Assembly (NCBI GenBank): GCA_012798025.1 | Contig: JAAZNX010000019.1 | Location: 1 to 8,007, forward strand | Source of the DNA: Methanothrix sp. | GTDB lineage: Archaea; Halobacteriota; Methanosarcinia; Methanotrichales; Methanotrichaceae | DNA: 8,007 bases | Direction: 5' to 3' | Shown: piece by piece, positions 4,425 to 8,007 of the stretch | Layout: each line of letters starts with the position of its first letter | How positions within the stretch are numbered: the stretch's first letter is position 1 | Position numbers and translations under genes: made by a program | The notes under the pieces: model-generated | The model's database searches: none | Told to the model about the DNA's origin: nothing | The model's input: only the letters and a program-made list of their open reading frames with translations

Positions 4425-6169
4425 GATATCTGATGTCCGGCAACGAGGCCATAGCCCGTGGGGCCTACGAGGCCGGTGTGACTGTTGGCACGGGATATCC
4501 TGGTACTCCCTCCACTGAGATCCTGGAGAACCTGGCAAAGTACAAGCCGAAAGTGTATTGCGAGTGGTCTCCAAACGAGAAGGTGGCCTTTGAAGTGGCT
4601 GCAGGAGCAGCCCTTGCAGGCGCAAGGGCCATCGTCACCATGAAGCACGTGGGCCTGAACGTGGCTGCAGACCCGCTCATGACACTTAGCTACATCGGCG
4701 TGGAGGGCGGATTTGTGGCGTGCGTCGCCGACGATCCTGGAATGCACTCATCGCAAAACGAGCAGGACAGCCGCAACTATGCCCGCTTTGCCAAGATTCC
4801 ACTCTTTGAGCCCGCAGACAGCCAGGAGGCAAAGGATTTTTTGAAGATGGCAATCCAGGTCTCTGAGCAGTTCAAGAGCCCTGCAATTCTCCGCTCCACA
4901 ACCCGAGTCAGCCACTCTCGAAGCCTCGTGGTGCAGGAGGAGCGCACCGCCGAAGGGAAGGTCGGCTTCGTAAAAAACCCGCCCCGATTCGTTCCGATAC
5001 CTGTATGGGGCAGGCCAATGCGCCAGAGGGTTGAGGAAAGATTGTTGCGCCAAAAAAAGCTCTCGGAAAGCTCACCTGCCAATCGCATCGAATGGCGCAA
5101 CAGAGCTCTTGGCATCATAACATCCTCCATCGCCTACCATTACGCCCGCGAGGTCTGGCCTGAAGCATCGTTCCTGAAGCTGGGATTCTCTTATCCATTT
5201 CCAGATGCCCTCATTTACGAGTTCGCCTCAGGCGTCGATAGCATCCTGGTTGTGGAGGAGCTGGACGACTTCATCGAGCAGCATGTCAGGGCTCTGGGGA
5301 TCAAATGTCAGGGGAGAAATGTCGTTCCTGGGATAATGGAGCTGTCAGTTGACCTACTGCAGGCTGCGCGGGCGAAGCTTGAGGGAAGGGCAGCTCCTCT
5401 TGAAAAGCCAGTCGCTTTTTTGGATCAGATTCCACCACGCCCACCGGTCCTCTGTCCAGGTTGCCCTCATCGCGGCGTCTTTTACGCACTTGGAAAGCAC
5501 GATGTAGTCGTGACCGGCGACATTGGATGCTACAGCCTTGGCGCCTTCAAGCCCCTTGACAGGATGGACACTATCCTGTGCATGGGCGCTGGAATCTCAA
5601 TGGCGCACGGGATGCAGATCGCAGGAGAGTCCAGGAAGGTCGTGGGTGTAGTAGGAGACTCCACTCTCTTTCATTCGGGAATAACCGGGCTTCTGGATAT
5701 CACCTACAACAAAGGCACATCGACGATAATCGTGCTGGACAACCGCACCACCGCCATGACCGGTCACCAGGATCATCCAGGCACCGGACGTACCTTAATG
5801 GGCGAGGCCACAGTGGCAATTTCGATAGAGGATATCGGCAGAGCATGTGGCTTCAAACGCGTCATTTCAGCCGATCCTTACCGCCTGAAGAACGCCATGC
5901 AGGTCATATCCGAGGAGCTGGCTGCAGACGAGCCTTCTTTAATAGTCTTTTCAGCGCCCTGCCCATTGCGCGAGAGAAGGCGGGTTGGTCAAGTGAGAGC
6001 GATCCAAACAGATGTGTGCAAAGGCTGTGAGCTGTGTCTGGGCATCGGCTGTCCGGCGATAGAGGGCGGAGGAGAAAAGCCGAAGATCAACGAGATCCTC
6101 TGCGCCGGTTGCGGCCTTTGCGAGCAGGTCTGTCCCACTGGAGCCATAGTTGCTGGAGGGGAGGCATGA
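4421..6169 (+). CDS. iorA: Indolepyruvate:ferredoxin oxidoreductase, alpha subunit
   Basis: This is the large subunit (582 residues) of the cytoplasmic, thiamine diphosphate- and iron-sulfur-dependent enzyme that interconverts aryl-pyruvates with arylacetyl-CoA, CO2 and reduced ferredoxin. Domains in order: an N-terminal pyrimidine-binding 2-oxoacid oxidoreductase domain (about 1-170, with YPGTPSTEI at 26-34 and SSQNEQDSR at 110-118); a middle transketolase C-like domain (about 225-320); the TPP-binding domain opening at LCPGCPHRG (344-352), with the TPP/Mg motif GDSTLFHSG...LDN (412-441) and TTAMTGHQDHPGTG (443-456); and a C-terminal two-cluster ferredoxin domain with Cys 533, 536, 539, 544 and 561, 564, 567, 571, enough for two [4Fe-4S] clusters. 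All expected catalytic marks are present. Start is TTG (strong GGAGG). It overlaps iorB by ATGA. Length is near the usual 580-640. The identification is firm; aryl-pyruvate preference rests on family and context. Confidence 0.96.
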   Translation: MRYLMSGNEAIARGAYEAGVTVGTGYPGTPSTEILENLAKYKPKVYCEWSPNEKVAFEVAAGAALAGARAIVTMKHVGLNVAADPLMTLSYIGVEGGFVACVADDPGMHSSQNEQDSRNYARFAKIPLFEPADSQEAKDFLKMAIQVSEQFKSPAILRSTTRVSHSRSLVVQEERTAEGKVGFVKNPPRFVPIPVWGRPMRQRVEERLLRQKKLSESSPANRIEWRNRALGIITSSIAYHYAREVWPEASFLKLGFSYPFPDALIYEFASGVDSILVVEELDDFIEQHVRALGIKCQGRNVVPGIMELSVDLLQAARAKLEGRAAPLEKPVAFLDQIPPRPPVLCPGCPHRGVFYALGKHDVVVTGDIGCYSLGAFKPLDRMDTILCMGAGISMAHGMQIAGESRKVVGVVGDSTLFHSGITGLLDITYNKGTSTIIVLDNRTTAMTGHQDHPGTGRTLMGEATVAISIEDIGRACGFKRVISADPYRLKNAMQVISEELAADEPSLIVFSAPCPLRERRRVGQVRAIQTDVCKGCELCLGIGCPAIEGGGEKPKINEILCAGCGLCEQVCPTGAIVAGGEA

Positions 6170-6750
6170 CAGAGAATGAGACTCAAAGCACAGTCCTGGT
6201 GGGCGTGGGTGGCCAGGGCATATTGCTGGCCAGCGAGATCCTGGCCCAGGCCGCCATGCAGGCAGGATACGACGTAAAGACAAACGAGGTGCATGGCATG
6301 GCCCAGCGTGGCGGCTCTGTCATGGCCCAGATTCGCTACGGGCCGAAGGTACACAGTCCTCTTGTGCCCAAGAACAGCGCCCAGATATTGGCTGCTTTAG
6401 AGCAGGTGGAAGCCCTGAGGTTTGCAAATTATCTGGCGCCTGGTGGCCTGGCTGCAGTCAGTGCCCAGGCCATAACTCCTGTAACAGTCTCTTTTGGCGC
6501 TGCCAGGTATCCTGAGAACGTTGAAGAGATGCTGAAAGTGGTATTTCCCAGGCTCGTGTACTTTGACGCAGCACAAAAGGCGAAAGAGATCGGAGACATC
6601 CGAGCCGCTAATATCGTTTTATTGGGCGTCGTATCCTGCGGACTGGACCTGCCCCTTGATGCCTGGCAAAGGGCCATAGCCCTATGTGTCCCAGAGAAAT
6701 TCATAGATCTCAATCTGAAGGCTTTTGATGTGGGAAGGAACTTCGTATGA
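6166..6750 (+). CDS. iorB: Indolepyruvate:ferredoxin oxidoreductase, beta subunit
   Basis: This is the 194-residue small subunit, a 2-oxoacid:ferredoxin oxidoreductase gamma-type domain that binds the CoA part and pairs with IorA. Marks are the Rossmann-like GVGGQG (13-18) after a short N-terminal strand, and NEVHGMAQRGGSV (40-52), a signature of this domain. The ATG at 6166 is chosen because it overlaps the iorA stop (ATGA), GGAGG at 6155-6159 lies 6 bases upstream, and the N-terminus then starts with a typical short lead into the glycine motif. The frame stays open further upstream only inside iorA in another frame. It ends with TGA 6748-6750, overlapping the ligase ATG. The tight overlaps imply that the two enzyme subunits and the ligase are made together. 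Confidence 0.95.
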   Translation: MTENETQSTVLVGVGGQGILLASEILAQAAMQAGYDVKTNEVHGMAQRGGSVMAQIRYGPKVHSPLVPKNSAQILAALEQVEALRFANYLAPGGLAAVSAQAITPVTVSFGAARYPENVEEMLKVVFPRLVYFDAAQKAKEIGDIRAANIVLLGVVSCGLDLPLDAWQRAIALCVPEKFIDLNLKAFDVGRNFV

Positions 6751-8007
6751 TAGGAAACTTTCACAATGCTAGGATGGAGACAGCTTCGCGGGAGGAGATT
6801 CATGCCTTGCAGTCGAAGCGGCTCAGGGCCATCGTCAAACACGTTTATCAGTCGAACGCAGTTTACAGAAAGCTTCTGGACGACCATGGCGTTGCGCCAG
6901 ACGACATCAAGACAGCAGAAGATGTGGTCAAGCTGCCCATGACCAACAAAGATCTATTGCGCACGAGCTACCCCCTGAAGCTTGCTTGCGTTCCGCGCGA
7001 CCAGATGGTGGAGATGCACATGTCCAGTGGCTCCACTGGCACGCCCGTGGTCATGCCCTATACCCGCAACGATCTGGACCAGTGGGCGGAGTGCATGGCC
7101 CGTTGTTACCGCATGTCCGGGGCAAAGCCTGGAGATGCCACGCAGATAACTCCACTGTTCGGGCTTTTCAACGGTGGCTTTGGGATGTATCATGGTGCAC
7201 GGGCCGCTGGCCTGTTCGTCATTCCAGCGGGACCAGGAAATACGGCCAGGCAGATTCGTCTGGCCAAGGACTTCAAGACCCGCGTCTTCACTGCGGTGGT
7301 GAGCTATGGCGTTCGGCTCATGGAGGTCTTGCAGGAGCAAAAAGAGACACTCCCCGACCTTGAAATAGGCATCTTTGGTGCGGAGGCTTTCTCAGAATCC
7401 ATGAAGAAGAAGATATCACATGGCCTTGACATCGAGGTCTTCGACATCTACGGCATGACTGAATCTGGTGGTGTTGGGACTTTGGGCATGGATTGCGCTG
7501 CTCATGACGGCATCCATGTCTGGGAGGATCAGTACATCCTGGAGATCATCGATCCAGATACGGGAGAGGCCGTAGACGACGGCGAGCAGGGCGAGCTTGT
7601 CTTCACTGCCCTTGCTCGCGAGGCTCTGCCCATGATACGCTTTTGCACAGCCGACCTGACCAAAATAGTCTCCCGAGATGCCTGTGACTGCGGCCGAACG
7701 CATCTGAAGATTGCGCCAATCACAGGTCGACGGGATGACATGCTGATCGTAAAGGGTGTGAACTTCTTTCCCAAGCAGATCGAGCAGACGCTATTGGGAA
7801 TCCCGGGCATCGGCAACAACTACCAGATCATCGTGGAAGAGATCGATGGCGTCAACGACGTGCGGGTCAACGTTGAGGCAGAGCCTGGAGTTACTGGCTA
7901 CATGGTGGAGAAGGCCCTCAAGGAAGCGCTGGGATTCAGCCCAAAGGGCGACGTCTTTCCCATCGGCCATCTGCCACGGCAGGATGGCAAGGCTCAGCGG
8001 GTCTTCC
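6747..8007 (+). CDS. paaK: Phenylacetate-CoA ligase family protein (arylacetate:CoA ligase), 3' end cut by window
   Basis: This is an AMP-forming acyl-CoA ligase of the ANL superfamily that adenylates an arylacetic acid (phenylacetate, indoleacetate or 4-hydroxyphenylacetate) and transfers it to CoA. The frame is open from ATG 6747 to the window end (420 residues). The family is about 430-440, so only the last few residues are missing. Motifs in order: SSGSTGTP (93-100, phosphate loop), YGMTE (235-239), a CDCGRTHLKI segment and GRRDDMLIVKGVNFFPKQIE hinge region (about 313-345), and near the end GKAQR with the conserved Lys (K415) needed for adenylation. The ATG overlaps the iorB stop, and AAGGA (6735-6739) is correctly spaced. 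A second ATG nine codons in is possible. With iorAB it makes the substrate-activating step for aryl-pyruvate synthesis or is its degradative partner. The exact acid is not determinable. The symbol is given by family likeness. Confidence 0.92.
   Translation, partial: MIGNFHNARMETASREEIHALQSKRLRAIVKHVYQSNAVYRKLLDDHGVAPDDIKTAEDVVKLPMTNKDLLRTSYPLKLACVPRDQMVEMHMSSGSTGTPVVMPYTRNDLDQWAECMARCYRMSGAKPGDATQITPLFGLFNGGFGMYHGARAAGLFVIPAGPGNTARQIRLAKDFKTRVFTAVVSYGVRLMEVLQEQKETLPDLEIGIFGAEAFSESMKKKISHGLDIEVFDIYGMTESGGVGTLGMDCAAHDGIHVWEDQYILEIIDPDTGEAVDDGEQGELVFTALAREALPMIRFCTADLTKIVSRDACDCGRTHLKIAPITGRRDDMLIVKGVNFFPKQIEQTLLGIPGIGNNYQIIVEEIDGVNDVRVNVEAEPGVTGYMVEKALKEALGFSPKGDVFPIGHLPRQDGKAQRVF

Noticed and set aside
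4304..4747. Long minus-strand frame crossing the ior promoter and the start of iorA
   Set aside because: It is antisense to the strongly conserved iorA N-terminus. Its Cys/His-rich composition is typical of a shadow frame.
5578..6030. Plus-strand 150-codon frame inside iorA
   Set aside because: It is an out-of-frame shadow of the TPP-binding domain, rich in Arg, His and Ser with no recognisable domain.
6429..6887. Minus-strand frame across the iorB-ligase junction
   Set aside because: It is antisense to two conserved genes and has no promoter or ribosome binding site.
1..8007. Defence system, mobile element, CRISPR array or integrase site
   Set aside because: No transposase, integrase, nuclease or reverse transcriptase domain, no regularly spaced repeats, and no tRNA-end duplication were found. 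Gene content is housekeeping and metabolic.

Overview
The window most likely comes from a methanogenic euryarchaeon of the Methanothrix (Methanosaeta) / Methanosarcinales type. The evidence is an archaeal-type aspartyl-tRNA synthetase, an MC1 chromosomal protein (a family typical of Methanosarcinales and haloarchaea), an indolepyruvate:ferredoxin oxidoreductase operon, TATA-like boxes about 25-45 bp before genes, T-run terminators, and Shine-Dalgarno sites with occasional non-ATG starts. The genus is an inference; the archaeal assignment is much firmer.

Layout. Bases 1-732 (+) hold the C-terminal half of aspS, cut by the window start and followed by T-tracts. Bases 945-2057 (+) encode a secreted three-repeat beta-sandwich (FN3-like) protein, in a visibly AT-richer stretch with its own TATA box. 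A 271-bp convergent spacer (2058-2328) follows. It contains a stop-codon hairpin, repeated CTTTTGCC elements and a possible 25-codon ORF with a strong ribosome binding site. On the minus strand lie mc1 (2329-2601), a sodium:solute symporter (2677-4104) and, just upstream of the symporter, a 30-residue one-helix membrane protein whose stop overlaps the symporter start (ATGA).

A divergent promoter region (4194-4420) separates the transporter unit from a plus-strand operon: iorA (TTG start), iorB, and a phenylacetate-CoA ligase family gene that runs off the window end. The three genes are joined by 4-base ATGA overlaps. Together they fit the archaeal arylacetate route. The ligase makes arylacetyl-CoA from free arylacetic acids, and IorAB interconverts arylacetyl-CoA, CO2 and reduced ferredoxin with the aryl-pyruvate. 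This serves either aromatic amino acid salvage (carboxylating direction) or degradation (oxidative direction).

Most of the window is ordinary archaeal chromosome. The less ordinary items are the coupled 30-residue membrane protein, the possible iorA leader ORF overlapping the TTG start, the small ORF and repeats in the convergent spacer, and the three-repeat secreted protein. I see no CRISPR array, insertion sequence, tRNA or rRNA, and no clear new defence or mobile system.
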